Positions 10,781 to 22,872 of a DNA stretch of 64,000 nt are shown here, piece by piece. The stretch covers positions 44,676,480-44,740,479 of the forward strand of contig OY979716.1 in NCBI GenBank assembly GCA_963855995.1, read 5' to 3'. The number at the start of each line of letters is the position of its first letter. Position 1 is the first letter of the stretch. Source of the DNA: Muricea muricata. Lineage: Eukaryota; Cnidaria; Anthozoa; Malacalcyonacea; Plexauridae. The notes under the pieces were generated by a model. That model worked only from the letters and a program-made list of their open reading frames with translations. It made no database searches and was not told the origin of the DNA. The position numbers and the translations under genes were made by a program.

Positions 10781-12394
10781 ACACAGATTCAAGCAAGATG
10801 AGGCAAATGACTAACATGCTGCAGAGGAGTACATTGCAGGGCCGGATCCAGGGGTAGTCAAGTCAGTCATGTGACTTACTTGTAAGATTCATAAATAATT
10901 AATATTCTGTCTGAATCAGGCGCTTATATTATAAGCGGCTTTTTCAGAACTTTATATGAGCTCCAACTTATTGTAGTCCAGTTAAGTATATTCTGGCAGC
11001 ACGCTTTAAAACGTTACTCTCAAGTCACAGTCAGCGGTATTTCACCAAAATCTTGCCGACTCGGGTGGTGGTTTATAGTCATTGTTCGAGAGGACATATC
11101 CACCATTTTGACTGATCTTTGCTTGGGTCTGACTTAGCTTGCACAATTCGAAGCTCTCTACAAGCTTTTTTTAATTGGATGATTTGAAAAAACTTTCCGC
11201 TCTCATTGGCTCATTTTTTCTGACTGACCTTTGGGTTGAGTATATCAGTCATGATGCTGCAAGTTTGGCATTGGCAAGCTAATTTAAAATATTCAATGAT
11301 TTCAACCTTGACTGCAAAAGTTCATCCGATTTGAAGTATATTCTGGCAATTTTCATTGTGCAAATATGTCTTGCGAATATGATATGGTTAGATCAGAATT
11401 GCTCAGAGGCAATTTGAAGCCTTAGGAAAGTATTCACACTGAAACAAAGGGTAAAATTTCTGAAAAATGCTTGTGAAGGAAAGAACGAAGCGTGTACTGC
11501 TATAAGGTAAGCTGGGCAACAATACTTTGTTTGTCTGCTATTAGGTATCAAATTATTGTAGATTTGCAGTGTGAAATATGGACAACTTTTGTTCGTATAT
11601 ATTAGCATATTGATATATTTGCATATACTGGTACTTGCCTTGGGTGCAAAGGTCAACTGGATTTCAAAACAATGTTGTGTACTTTATAAGTTATAACTTA
11701 TGTTGTAAACTTTGTGAAATCACTGAAATGCAATCTAAAATTCTAAATCACAACATGACAGTGTGTTGTATTGAGTATATTTCCATTTATGAACCAAAGT
11801 TCTGTTGATCTATTTAATATTATTTATTTCTGAAAAATGGCATTGGCTATGTTTTGTTGGATACTATACAAATAAGTGACATTATTTTGGAATATTTCTA
11901 CTAGATCTGATGTCTCTGGTGATTGTCTTTACAGTTCTGTGTCTTTGGTACTGGTAGGCGATAACAGTTTAGTTCACAACACCGTTTTTTGTCTGTTATA
12001 AAAGAGCATAGTAATTATAAGTACTATTGCCTTAAAAATCTTCTACCTTGTGTGTGTCCAAAGATTTTTTGGAAGTAATCTAACTGAAGATGACTTAGTG
12101 AGGAAGGAGGCTATTTTGAATTGCAGTAGTCACATGTGGTCATCATTTCTATGCATTTTGGGTCTTTCATCTGTTTCAGGTAGAAATATATTGTATTTAC
12201 TACCCTGATTGTGGTGAGTTGCAATATAAACTGCTTTTTAACCACCTAATTAAACCTTGCCAGCATAATCACAATATAGATTAATATGCAATTCACCTGC
12301 TGTTTTGTTTTGAAGGTAGGGTTGAACCTGGTAAAACGTTTTAGCCTAATCTTTTGTTGCTTTACTTTTTTATCCTCATTATTTAGTATTTAAT
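10781..12394. other. No clear gene; possible repeat start at 10837
   Basis: The sequence around 10837-10860 (CAGGGCCGGATCCAGGGG) resembles the ends of common non-autonomous elements in marine invertebrates, but I find no matching second end. A minus-strand ATG near 11091 opens only a 28-codon frame, and an 87-codon frame at 11393-11656 is not protein-like. The rest is AT-rich. Confidence 0.35.
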
Positions 12395-12935
12395 AGATAA
12401 TAGAAAACATATTGGTGTCTCGCAAAATAAAACAATATTTTGTGACAACAGTCTCTTTGTTCATAATGGGGCAGTCTCCATGTAACATGAAATATGATAT
12501 AGCATGCGAGTTAGGCCTGAGTGACCAAATGTAAATCAGACAGGGAAGGTAAAAAACAATATCTAGTAAAGGAAATACTCAAATAGGTAATAGGAACTAT
12601 ATTGGTATCAAGTACAATGGGCAATTTGTAACAGCAGTCCCTATGCTTGTAATGAGGCAGTAACTACAATATGAAATATGATATAGCATGAAAGCAGAGT
12701 CTGTATGACTTGTTGTAAACATATGAGTTATGGAAGATAAAAAAATATTCAAATAGGTAATAGGGACCATGTTGGTGTCATGCAAACATAAACAATATTT
12801 AGTAACAGCAGTCCCTTTGTTCCTTATGAGGCAGTTAACATAGAGTATGAAATATGATATAGCATGCTGGCTAGTTGTGAGTGACTTATTGTAAGTGTAT
12901 GAGATTTTGAAGGCCAAACAATAAACAAAAAAAAA
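12395..12935. repeat. Three diverged tandem copies of a ~175-185-bp unit
   Basis: Three units begin near 12400, 12588 and 12758, each with a variant of AATAGG(A/G)AC(C/T)ATNTTGGT. Each then carries an A-rich block, a version of AACAGCAGTCCCT, and a version of ATGAAATATGATATAGCATG. Divergence is roughly 20-25 percent by eye, so the array is old. It is non-coding. Confidence 0.75.
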
Positions 12936-13503
12936 AGAAAGCTTGTGTGTATGTAAGTAAACGATGGAACATAATAAATCATTTAGGTACACCTGGAGCG
13001 GTTGAGGAACAGCATGAGGAAGCCATTCACATATGAGATATTAAGCAAAACTACAGAAGTAAACAAATCCAAACTATTTGACAGTTTTCAACTTTTAAAT
13101 TGAAATACACAGGTACTGTGCTCAAATTACTAGTCTTGTCAATTAATATTAATAATAGCAGCTGGAAAATTTGTTGTGGCTGCACAGAAAAATCGCTGGC
13201 ACTTGCTATTTTTATTGTTGTTTGAAATTTCAATGGAAAATTATGATGGGAAAGTTTCTTCGCAATCAAAATATAATGGCTCAATTGTTTTGTTAATTTT
13301 GCGAAGCTGTTTATTGTATGACTAACTTGGTTCAGTTGTGGAAAATGAAGTTGGCATGCTGTGGAATCAAAATTCTGCTTTTCAAATTGATGTATTTATC
13401 AGGGGATCGCATGGCATCTTTCTTGCCTAACAGCTTCAAACTTTTTTCAAGTTAAAACTGGTGTCAACAGTCTTGTACTAGACCATTTTTCAAGTGTGAC
13501 AAG
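12936..13503. other. No feature seen
   Basis: A 77-codon minus-strand frame at 13051-13284 is AT-driven and not convincing. No repeat was noticed before the large inverted repeat begins. Confidence 0.4.
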
Positions 13504-14118
13504 TTAAAGTGCCTATTCGGTAGTCAGGGAATATGCATATTTCAATAGTTTAGGTGATTTTAAGAAGATTTGCAATATATTTTATAAGTCGAAAATTTGA
13601 TCTTCATGTACTTTTGGGGGCCTGAAGTTGGCGATTTTTCAAAATACCATGAGCATAAAAAAACTGGGGCGAGTATGCTCCTGTGACGTCAAATGGGGAA
13701 CACGCATTGATAACAAACTAGTATTTTATACTACAGAGAGGGTTGAAATATGGTTTAATCGAATTTTTTGCCGATTCTACGGTTCTTTTTCTTTGAATTT
13801 CAAATGGAAAAGTGTGTTCAAGCTTTACTGATCCAAATGACAGCCAAGCCGAATCAGAAAACAATTTTCTCGCGAGTTATATGATGGAAGTTGAAGATGA
13901 CTGTTTATATTGGGGGATAACAACAGATGTGTCAGGGTACTCGGGGCTAGATGGTCAATCAGAGAAAAATTCTACGGTTTTGCCTTGAGGGATGTATTAC
14001 TTTGGAAATATTATGAGCTACAAATTGGGATTTTAACGTCTGGCAGGAGCGATATAGAAAAAATTAACCGAAAGAAGAAAAAAATAACCAGTGATGAAAA
14101 CAGGTATGTCCCAATATG
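13504..14118 (+). repeat. Left arm of a ~600-bp long inverted repeat
   Basis: This arm is the reverse complement of about 19025-19635, with roughly 90 percent identity by eye. Shared blocks include GCCTATTCGGTAGTCAGG, CTGGGGCGAGTATGCTCC, GATCCAAATGACAGCCAAGC and ATTGGGATTTTAACGTCTGG. Within it a short open frame ends with a splice-donor-like AAAACAG then GTATGT, and the other arm keeps an equivalent donor, so the repeat unit may once have been a gene exon. The Harbinger-like MITE sits directly at its inner edge. Confidence 0.85.
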
Positions 14119-14121
14119 TTA

Positions 14122-14936
14122 GGGGTCGTCGACAAATAGATTTCGTCCACCGATCGCGGACTTGTTCTGCGAAGTTGTCAACCTCCTCCCCCCCCTCATC
14201 GCGGACCAACATATGAAAGTGTTAATTTTGTATTAAAAATGCCGTGTTGACAACAAATATATGATATAGAGTGTAGAAACCTCGCGAATACAGTTGCTAC
14301 AGTATTGTATTTTTTGTATATTCAAATATAAAATATTAATCTATGAAAAATGAGGTAAAATTAAGGAATAGAAAGTACCTTTTATCAATAAAAGTAATAA
14401 ATTTCTTGACTAAAAGCAACGAATTTGTGCATAAAATCCGTGCAATTCGTAAGCACAGTCATGCTCTTTGCTGCAAATGTAAACAAATGACCGCAATCAA
14501 ATAGGCAGCACTAGGAATAAGTAGTTAGACTTGACTCCAGGGAGCTGTTGTATTTTGCTATACGCATCTCTTTTTTAGTACGGTACGTTCATATAAGTAC
14601 GTTACAATTAACGTAAAAAAAAACTTCAAAAGAATTTTTATGAAGGTTTAAAATGCAAGAATAGAAAAATAGTAAAAATGAGCAAACAGCTAACACATGC
14701 ACGCAATGTACTCTGACATGGACAGGCGTGGAGTGTTATGGTTGTTGTTGATACTTTCAGTGCTTTGCTTCGAGAATACTATCATACTAACAATCTATTG
14801 GATTTTATACTAATTGAAGACTAATTCAGGTTTCGTCCTTATTCTGTTTTTCATCGCGGATTCAAAGGCCAACCCCCTCACCCCCTCGCAGAACAAGTCC
14901 GTGATCGGTGGACGAAATCTATTTGTCGACGACCCC
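14122..14936. mobile_element. Harbinger-like MITE with TTA target duplication
   Basis: The ends are terminal inverted repeats of about 52 bp with one visible mismatch, starting GGGGTCGTCGACAAATAG. TTA flanks both sides (14119-14121 and 14937-14939). Length is 815 bp with no coding frame. A 3-bp TTA/TWA duplication is typical of PIF/Harbinger elements, so this is probably a non-autonomous member. Confidence 0.8.
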
Positions 14937-14939
14937 TTA

Positions 14940-15479
14940 TTATAAATTGTCAAGAGATTTTTGTGTCAAATACTAGACATTTACAAAACGTTTTTGTCAA
15001 AATTGTTTTAGGGCACCTGATGTGTGCATAAATGTGAGCTTGTTTATTTACATATTTTGCTTCAAACAATAGGCAATTAAATTTAAATTCCAACAGTGAC
15101 ATCGTTGCCATGGAATTTAAAAGTAATTACGGATTAATCATGTATGAAAAAGGCAAAATTTAGATGGGATATATTTTGAAAAAAGTATTTGATGTCTTTT
15201 ATATAATTATGAAAATATATATTCAATATCAAAAAAAATATGAATGAAGAACCATGCCGTGTCACTCATACAATGTTTGGTGCACTAAACAGACTTTACT
15301 TCCTGTTATTATACTAACTTAGATTTTTAAGATATTCTTCTATTTTACATCTCCATATATAAAATAAAATTACAATATTGAGAAATAGGTTATTTTGAAA
15401 ATTGAAATAAATACAATGTAGTAAAGGTGTTGAACCCCCCCACCCCACCCCAAGACATACAATATATACAGTAATGTTG
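14940..15479. other. No gene seen
   Basis: AT-rich DNA between the MITE and the Crypton. It contains a C-rich tract near 15437 (CCCCCCCACCCCACCCC) and nothing else of note. Confidence 0.4.
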
Positions 15480-15506
15480 GTGATATCAGATCCTTTTATT
15501 AAATAG

Positions 15507-15650
15507 AGAATATTACATGGTTGCGAGGAAATATGAAATTTATTTCGAGTGTTGAACAAGATATTTCACGAGTGAGCACAGCGAACGAGTGAGATATCTT
15601 GTTCTACCCGAGAAATAAATTTCATATTTCCCGAGCAACCATGTGATATT
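15507..15650. repeat. Palindrome at the 3' side of the Crypton
   Basis: About 60 bp on each side pair around CACAGCG: CATGGTTGCGAGGAAATATG on the left and its near complement ending CGAGCAACCATG on the right. A related hairpin architecture occurs in the small element at 30745-31035. Confidence 0.7.
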
Positions 15651-15912
15651 GTGTTTATTTTATAAACGGCAAAAGAAAATTTACAAGAAAATTATGTATT
15701 TTTTTAAAGTCAAAAAAAGTCTGTAAGTACACAGTAACAATGTTAACGCTCAGCTAATAGCACTGAAGGCTACTGACTGTCAAATACCTTTTTAAAAGCA
15801 TGTAAAAGTTTAGAAATGTATAACGAATCATGGAACAAACAAACGTAAACTGTGAATATCGAAGAACCTTATAAATTCATGAAGCTGTAGTAAACAAAGT
15901 TAGATTACGTAG

Positions 15913-17277
15913 CTAATTGTTCTGACTGTCACCTTGGCTACTGTCGCTGCTTTCTAAAGGACGAAGCCGACGAAATCTTTTGCTTTTTGGACTTTGTGAG
16001 ACCGTTGTATGGGACTCTGTTGAAGAATTGGCAGCGATATGCACATTGAATGTTCCCCCAGTGATGTAATTGCCGTGAAACAGCGCTGTGGACGAGGTTG
16101 ATGGCAGACTTTCGTGACTACGCTGAATGGCTTCCATTTCAAGCGGAACAACTTATTTCATGTTTGCCGACGAATGTTCTGCATAACTTGCCGGGTGTAA
16201 TGAACTGGAGGATAAAATGGTAGAGATATCTTCTCGCTGTTTTTCTCTTAGGGTGCTATAGTTGTTCACCGACTGTAAGTTTTTGTGGCCTGTAACCTGA
16301 ATGATTTGAGTCGGAGGAACGTTTCTGTCTTGCAGTGTTTGTACTAGCGTCTTTCTGGCGCTGTGATTAGTAATGCATTTGTCAAGGGCAACGTTCGCCG
16401 TTTCTGCACAATCCTTCATCAACAAATTCAGTTTGTTAACTTCCATCGGTTGAGGTTTGAACCATTTAGTTTCCGAAAATGCGTATTTGCTAGTGCTGGT
16501 GTGATTAACTGATAGATAAAACGGAGAGTCAACGTTTAATGTATTTTCGGGCCGTTTCACCTTGAAAAACTTGTACAAGTAAACAGGGTTTCTTTCGGGA
16601 GGAACATCAAGATTTTCGTACATACGTGGCTTCACCGACCTCGTATTTGCAGGATTGTCTCCAGGTCTTGTCTTTGTTTGTCTTTCAATGCTGTATTCAA
16701 GATATTCTTTACCGCGAGAGTCTATTTTGAGAGTAATGTCTCCCCACTTTAAATTACGTTGTTCTTTGCCACCGCGAAGACCGAAATGCATACAATTATT
16801 GAACCAAATGCTGTTTACAACATGATGCTTCGCGTGGTTTATTTCCCTTTCCTTTGCGCTTAAGTTCTTTCTGCTTTGACTTGAGTGTGTCTCTTGTCAT
16901 GGCGAAATGTTGTCCTGTTAAAATTGATTCACTGTATCGACGTTTCTTGAGATACCGTTCAACGGAGGACAGAAAACCACGAAGAGTAGTTGGCTCAAAT
17001 TCATCACCGTTGTTTTTCCTTACAGCCAAAAGAAACTTACTCAAGTGGCCATCTAGTTCTTCTGGCGAAAGTTGTTTTATTTCAAATGACTCGTTTGTTT
17101 GCTTTTCGCTTGCAATGAATGACACGATAAGCGATATATCTTGCCTCGTTTTTTTTTTCTTGTATTTTCATTTTCTTCTCCTTCAATAAATGTTTCGACG
17201 TCGTCGTCTGTAATATTCACGAATCTTGTAGCCATGTTCGTAAAAAATGTTTGACAAAGAAACTTTTTGTTCGCCAA
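15913..17277 (-). pseudogene. Crypton tyrosine recombinase (DUF3504-like), broken
   Basis: The start ATRFVNITDDDVETFIEGE is followed by an N-terminal core-binding region (SPEELDGHLSKFLLAVRK, then LRGFLSSVERYLKKRRY). The catalytic part has the first arginine in HFGLRGG, the H-x-x-R in NHSARKTL, a second histidine in VTGHKN and the nucleophile tyrosine in VNNYS. All catalytic residues are therefore present. It is broken by a frame change in an A-run near 17150, a deletion plus shift near 16810 between the two domains, and a shift near 16151 before the Ser-rich tail (ALFHGNYITGGTFNVHI). Intact relatives are about 400-450 residues. Functional proteins recombine circular DNA through a phosphotyrosine link. 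Confidence 0.85.
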
Positions 17278-17559
17278 AAAAGCAATTATTTTGCAAAAAC
17301 CCAGTGCCCGGAAGCGGCGAAAACATTCAAAGTGTGTACGTTTTACAACATGTTCTCTGATTGGTCAAATATATTTCATACATGGGTTTTGATTGGCTAG
17401 TGAAAATGATATTTTCACACGTAAAAAATATCGTATTTTTACGTGTGTTTGAATACGATTTTTCTCAGTGGCCAAAAACTCTACATAACACTGACGTTTA
17501 TGAAATAAATAGAATTATTATATGCCATATAGTAAGTATTTAATTCTACTTTTGATTCT

Positions 17560-17672
17560 GTGGACACTTCTGAATCTTTTTTGTGGCCCTTCATTGGATT
17601 AACACCTGTTCTGCAACATAGCTTTGCTTGTGCATCTTCTAGAGTGGGTGGTTGTACAGGTGCCTGAATAGG
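17560..17672 (-). CDS. Possible exon of an unknown gene
   Basis: After an acceptor-like TTCCTATTCAG, the minus strand reads PPTLEDAQAKLCCRTGVNPM and KGHKKDSEVSTESKVELN. The composition looks like real protein, unlike neighbouring frames. It could be an internal exon of the minus-strand gene whose SWIM exons are at 10.2-10.8 kb, or of the gene hinted at in the inverted repeat arm at 19.0 kb. The link is speculative. Confidence 0.35.
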
Positions 17673-18204
17673 AAATGCTAAAAAATGTTCAAAATTGCAT
17701 AAATATAGTACATTCACTGTATATCTATTTGCAAATACCTATATGAACACAAAACCATAGGAGCTCTCACTATCTAAACAATAAATTTAAAGCAGAGTGG
17801 ACAGTGTACAAGTACTATCATGATCACAAATAAAAATAGCAACCTCTGAAAATACTGAAATGTCTATAATTTTTACACTTCGGGCAATTTTAAAAATAAC
17901 AGCCATTTTTCATTTCATTATTACCGAATAAATATACAAATAAAAATGCGACACTGTCCTCAGCATAGTGGCTTTCTATAGTTGTATGTAACAAATAGCA
18001 ATGATGTTTTTTATTCCATAAACCATACTGTATAATAATTGAATATCCATGAATCAGTACATGTTACAGTATAATTGTTAGGAGATAGGTGATCAGGTGA
18101 TGTGGCCTTCAGATTGATTGTCTAGCAATTCAATATGTATAGTATAGAATAAATGTCTGGTATTTGACTTAAATATATTGGGACCCATGTACTGTATAAA
18201 TATA
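17673..18204. other. No feature seen
   Basis: AT-rich DNA without convincing frames, up to the TA-flanked fold-back element. Confidence 0.4.
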
Positions 18205-19009
18205 CAGGGTGTATAAAAAAAAACGGAGTACATGTTTTGTGTCTAATTATTTCTAAATAACTGAAGCTTATAGAACAATTTTGAACTTGTTTTAAACCAC
18301 GTTCTTTTCTTTTTCGAACAAGCCGTAATTCGTATTTTTACTCCGCGTAACGTACGTGCTATGACAAATTTAGTAAAAGCTATCGATTTGAGATGCCCTC
18401 CAATTATGCAAATTCACTGTCTTTCATGGTCGCCAGTTAAATTTTTAATTTTTTCGCTTATTACATAAGTGGTATTTCTGTTAAACTTAATAAAACTTGT
18501 TATAAAGCTTTACAGAAGATAACGGACCGTTAACTTGCACTACGAACGGATAGTTCAAGCTTGTATCGACTTCATGAATATTAACATTATGCAATTTCGA
18601 CAACATTGTGCACGCGCGGATAAACAAAACGCTAATTTCGATCATTATTTTGGCATAAATCTAAGGTTTTTGTTGATGTAAACGGTCCGTTATTTTCTGT
18701 AAAGCTTTATAACAAGTTTTATTAAGTTTAACAGAAATACCATTTATGTAATAAGCGAAAAAATTACAAATTTAACTGGCGACCATGAAAGACATAGTGA
18801 ATTTGAATAATTGGAGGGCATCTCAAATCGATAGCTTTTACTAAATTTGTCATAGCACGTACGTTACGCAGAGTAAAAATACGAATTACGGCTTGTTCGA
18901 AAGAGAAAAGAATGTGGTTTAAAACAAGTCTAAAATTGTTCTATAAGCTTCAATAATTTAGAAATAATTAGACACAAAACATGGACTCCGTTTTTTTTTA
19001 TACACCCTG
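18205..19009. mobile_element. Fold-back element with ~335-bp arms and TA target duplication
   Basis: The left arm, about 18205-18540, starts CAGGGTGTATAAAA and is the near-complement of about 18675-19009, which ends TTTTATACACCCTG. TA flanks both ends (18203-18204 and 19010-19011). The TA duplication and CAGGGTGTATAA ends point to a Tc1/mariner-type non-autonomous element. The ~135-bp centre is unpaired and no ORF is present. Confidence 0.85.
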
Positions 19010-19024
19010 TATATTACATTATCT

Positions 19025-19635
19025 ATTTACCTGTTTTCATCACTGTATATTTTGCACTTCTTTCGGTTAATTTTTTCTATATTGCTCCTGCCAGACGTTA
19101 AAATCCTAATTTGTAGCTCATAATATTTCCAAAGTAACACATCCATCCAGGCAAAACCGTAGAATTTTTACTCTGATTGACCATCTAGCCCTGAGTTCCC
19201 TGACACATCTGTTGTCATTCTCCCATGTCATCTTCAACATCCATCATTTAACTTGCGACAAAATTGTTTTCTGATTCGGCTTGGCTGTCATTTGGATCAG
19301 TAAAGCTTGAAGACACTTTTCCAGTTGAAATTCAAAGGAAAAGTACCGTAGAATCGGCAAAAAATTCGATCAAAACATACTTCAACCCTCTCTGTAGTAT
19401 AGAATACTAGTTTGTTATCAATGCGTGTTCCCGATTTGACGTCACAGGAGCATACTCGCCCCAGTTTTTTTATGCTCACGGTATTTTGAAAAAACGGCAT
19501 AAATCGCCAACTTCACGCCCTCAAAAGTACATGAAGATCAAATTTTCGACTTATAAAATATATTGCAAATCTTCTTAAAATCACCTAAACTATTGAAATA
19601 TGCAAATTTCCTGACTACCGGATAGGCACTTTAAA
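19025..19635 (-). repeat. Right arm of the ~600-bp long inverted repeat
   Basis: Reverse-complement partner of 13504-14118. One clear local difference is that the segment encoding about six residues near 19217-19230 is shorter than in the left arm. The splice-donor-like end (AAAACAG then GTAAAT) is conserved. The fold-back element lies 15 bp inside it, as the Harbinger-like MITE does on the left. Confidence 0.85.
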
Positions 19636-19639
19636 TTTC

Positions 19640-20458
19640 TATGGTTGATGAGGACATTTCATACATGTGGTGATTTGAGAGCAACTTGGCCATGCATGTG
19701 CTACAGAACAGGCTGTTTTATCACTACTGCTTTGTAAACACAGAATAAGGTAGGTTTTGTTTTTGTTAAACACTTTGGACGGATGGATGGATGGCAGAGG
19801 AAAAATGAGGGTTTTCCCAGGATGCATTGTGCTCATTAATATTCAAAAATAGAATTTTCAGGGACACTTGGCAAAAAGTAGTTGAAATATATTGCGATTT
19901 TTGGCAACGAAGATCTTAATTTTTTGAAAGTATGTCTTGATAATTGATTTTTATAGTGAACATATTGCACTACTTTTTACTTGTTTTGTTTAAGAATTAA
20001 TTTTGTGTTATGTTAATTTGCCATTGTATTCATGACCTTTTCGGGTCAGTGTACAACGCCACAAAAATAGCTTTGAAACAATGCAGAAGCTAATTCAGTT
20101 TTTTAAACAGAAAATTAAAAAAAACACGACATCGAATTACGGATGCTCTATTCTTTCTTTTGATACCTTAAAACACGAGATAGCTCCACAATAAATCGGT
20201 GTAATCACGATTTGAAAATTGGTTATTTTTGCTATTTTTTTAATCTGATGGCAGGGAAAGACTGCGTGGTAAACATTATGGCGCGAATAACACTTTTGTA
20301 CATTGCCAGTATTATTTTTATAATATCTGCCTATTTCTTGTTACAATATCTCAGTTTAAACTTTAAAGTCACTTACAAGATTTAATATGATGCTGTGTAA
20401 CTGTATCGACTTTGAATTTTCATTTTATTATAGATATCGTGTAGTTTGGAGTATAAAA
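19640..20458. other. No gene seen
   Basis: A short tandem GGATGGATGGATGG tract occurs at 19780. Otherwise AT-rich and featureless. Confidence 0.4.
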
Positions 20459-20650
20459 ATGGAATCGGATAGTATCAGCAATGCTGCTGCCATTGCTGAT
20501 AAAGAAAATCATATTGCTAAGCGTGTGCATACTTCTAAAGGTGATACACCAAGGAAACCTAAAAATAAGGCACCAAGACTATCTCGTAAGGAGTATCCAA
20601 GATCTAGTTGGGCTTTGTTTCAGAGTCCTGGAAAATCACCAGGACTCAAG
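20459..20650 (+). CDS. Possible first coding exon of an unknown gene
   Basis: An ATG at 20459 opens a lysine-rich frame (NAAAIADKENHIAKRVHTSK and then KNKAPRLSRKEYPRSSWALF) that runs to AAG followed by a plausible donor, GTAAAC. It is polar, basic and low in hydrophobics, as in many nuclear-protein N-termini. I recognise no family, and no partner exon was found downstream before 21.9 kb. Confidence 0.35.
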
Positions 20651-20659
20651 GTAAACTTT

Positions 20660-21984
20660 GCATTTATTTAAAGGATATTTTATTAATATTAAATTCATTG
20701 CCTCATGGTTTCTAAATCAATTAGTACAGTAAATGATCAAAAATGTCCAACAATAATTACAGAATTAGGGATATGGGAATAACATTCAGTACAAGTAAAC
20801 CTGGTTCATGAAACAAACCCCACCATGAAACAGTTCCCCACATATTTCACATGCTGCTTATGCTTCTGTTACATAATTGCCAGTATCATGATAGACATTA
20901 AATTGTTAATGTTTTGTTTGAACATTGTCAGCCTCCAAATTAAATATGAGCTTGTCACATGTCATTGACTGATAAGAGTACCACATAAGTGGAAATTGTT
21001 GTTTGCCTTTCAAAGGTTGCCTTATTCTTCCTGTTTATGGAAGAATTTTTATTATTTCTTCCTACATTTTTACATACAAATACAAATAGACACTCATGAG
21101 AGAGCAAAAGAAGGCAAGACAAGTAAATTTAATAATTTATCAGTCATGACTGGTGAACCTTTTATTTCTATTTTGAGGCCTCAGGCCTGTGCATCCACCA
21201 TACAAATAATACAACCCTTGCAAATGGTTTATGCAGTCCACCAGTGCATGATGCTGGTAGTCAGTACTGGTACTTAGTGTTATTCAATAGAGTGTGTAAA
21301 TAATGTAAATACCCCCAAAAAACCCTAACTGTTGTTAGAGGTTCCTTATGTTCCTTATAGTGCACCACATCCAATTTTTTGTCATGTCCATACATGTTTA
21401 AAACTTCTTGATGTTCACCATATGTCCACATTGTCCTGATCTTCATACCAGACCAAATTCCTGCACATGATACCTTATCTAGTTGTTTTTTGTGTCCACA
21501 CTATGCATATCCACCACATCTCTGAAAAAAAAAAACCCAAAAAAAAGTAAAATCTGTAGAAAAGTAGAATTGACTGTGGCATTAAGCACATGCTCATTGT
21601 ATACTGGCGAAACAGCCAATAGGGCAAGTATTGCAGTTAATATAAATTTGATTAACTGGATAAATCAGCATTAATGGTTTTAGTTAACCTATTCAGCATC
21701 AGCACTCTTTTCGACAAGTAATATTTTCTGGTGTTAACAATAAAATGGATGGTGTATTGCTACAGTCAGTTGCCTGGTGTAAGCCAACTGGAGGAAGTAC
21801 ATTATCCAGTCCATCATCTTCAGTATCTGAGTATATGATAAAATATCAAACTCCCACAAAATAATATTACTGAATAGTTTTACACCTCCATCTGGCTGGT
21901 CATTAGGGTCAAAGAACTACATAATATTAAATAAAACATGTGTACAGTGTGTGTGCAATATTTAAGAAATATAAAACATTTTCT
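20660..21984. other. No clear gene
   Basis: Several 60-90-codon frames exist but none looks like real protein. No long repeat was noticed. Confidence 0.35.
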
Positions 21985-22095
21985 GTGTTGATATACAGTT
22001 ATATCAACACGAGTGGAAATTGGAAAAATGAGAAATTTTGTGGAATCATTTTCACACAATTTTCACGAGTGTTAATATAACTGTATATCACGGAA
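21985..22095. repeat. Hairpin with ~28-bp arms
   Basis: GATATACAGTTATATCAACAC near 21990 pairs with its complement ending AACTGTATATCA at 22090. The spacer of about 45 bp contains GTGGAAATTGGAAAA. Probably the end of a small DNA element; its other end was not found. Confidence 0.6.
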
Positions 22096-22872
22096 ATAAT
22101 GTTACGGAAAAATACGGAAAAAATGCTCTATATTTCTTTTATAATATAGCACAAAGAACTTTAACAGAAGAGTGGCGGGAAATTTTCCATGTTGCCATCA
22201 ACACAGCTCTTAGCCGGTCAGCGTTCAGAATTTACAAATGCTATATTATAAATAAAGATACAATGACAATATGATACAAAGACCACTCAACTTCTCACAC
22301 TATATATATCTAGTTTCAATATAATATGCAACCCATCAGTACAAGTGAACCTATAAAATTATTTACCTTAAAAGCACAACTAGAATGCTCTTCTACCAGT
22401 GTATGACTATCGCAATCAACGAATATTTCGTCAATATTTATGCCGTTAACCATCGATCGGAAAAGGGCAATCTCCTGACGTTCAAACTATCCATGAGCTG
22501 ACATGAACTTCACGATATTCGAGTTCAACCCACGGTAATCCATCAGGAATCAAGACCAAAGGTTGCTTTGATACACAATGAACAAGGAAAAGCTTGTTTT
22601 CCTTCAATAGCGAAGCTTGTTTTCCACGAATGGTGTGAAAATGCAGCATTTTTTACACAGTAAAATAGTTTTACTTGTGCTATTCCACGAGTTGCGAATT
22701 CAGCGAAAGCCAACCGAGAAATGACGGCACATAACGAAAAATCGATAATATGTAATGAACAGCCCGTCGGCGCGTTGCATTCTGGGAAGACCCTCACTCC
22801 TCCTCTGGGTGGATGGGTGAAAGGGTGGGTGGGCAGGCGGGCGAACAGACGGATGGTTTTTGCAATAATAGT

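Larger units (their letters stand above)
15480..17530 (-). mobile_element. Crypton-type tyrosine-recombinase transposon, inactive
   Basis: Limits are approximate. The recombinase gene lies at 15913-17277. On the 3' side is a ~60-bp-arm palindrome (about 15507-15650: GAAATTTATTTC ... GATATCTTGTTC, with the complementary arm). On the 5' side, near 17405-17465, is a second hairpin rich in ACGTG, with ATTGGT/ATTGGC boxes that may be promoter elements. Cryptons lack terminal inverted repeats and need none, so I cannot fix the ends without a second copy. Confidence 0.75.

Noticed and set aside
12597-12992. 131-codon minus-strand frame
   Set aside because: It spans the tandem repeat units and its sequence merely repeats with them (HTHKLSFF/ISYFILYV type).
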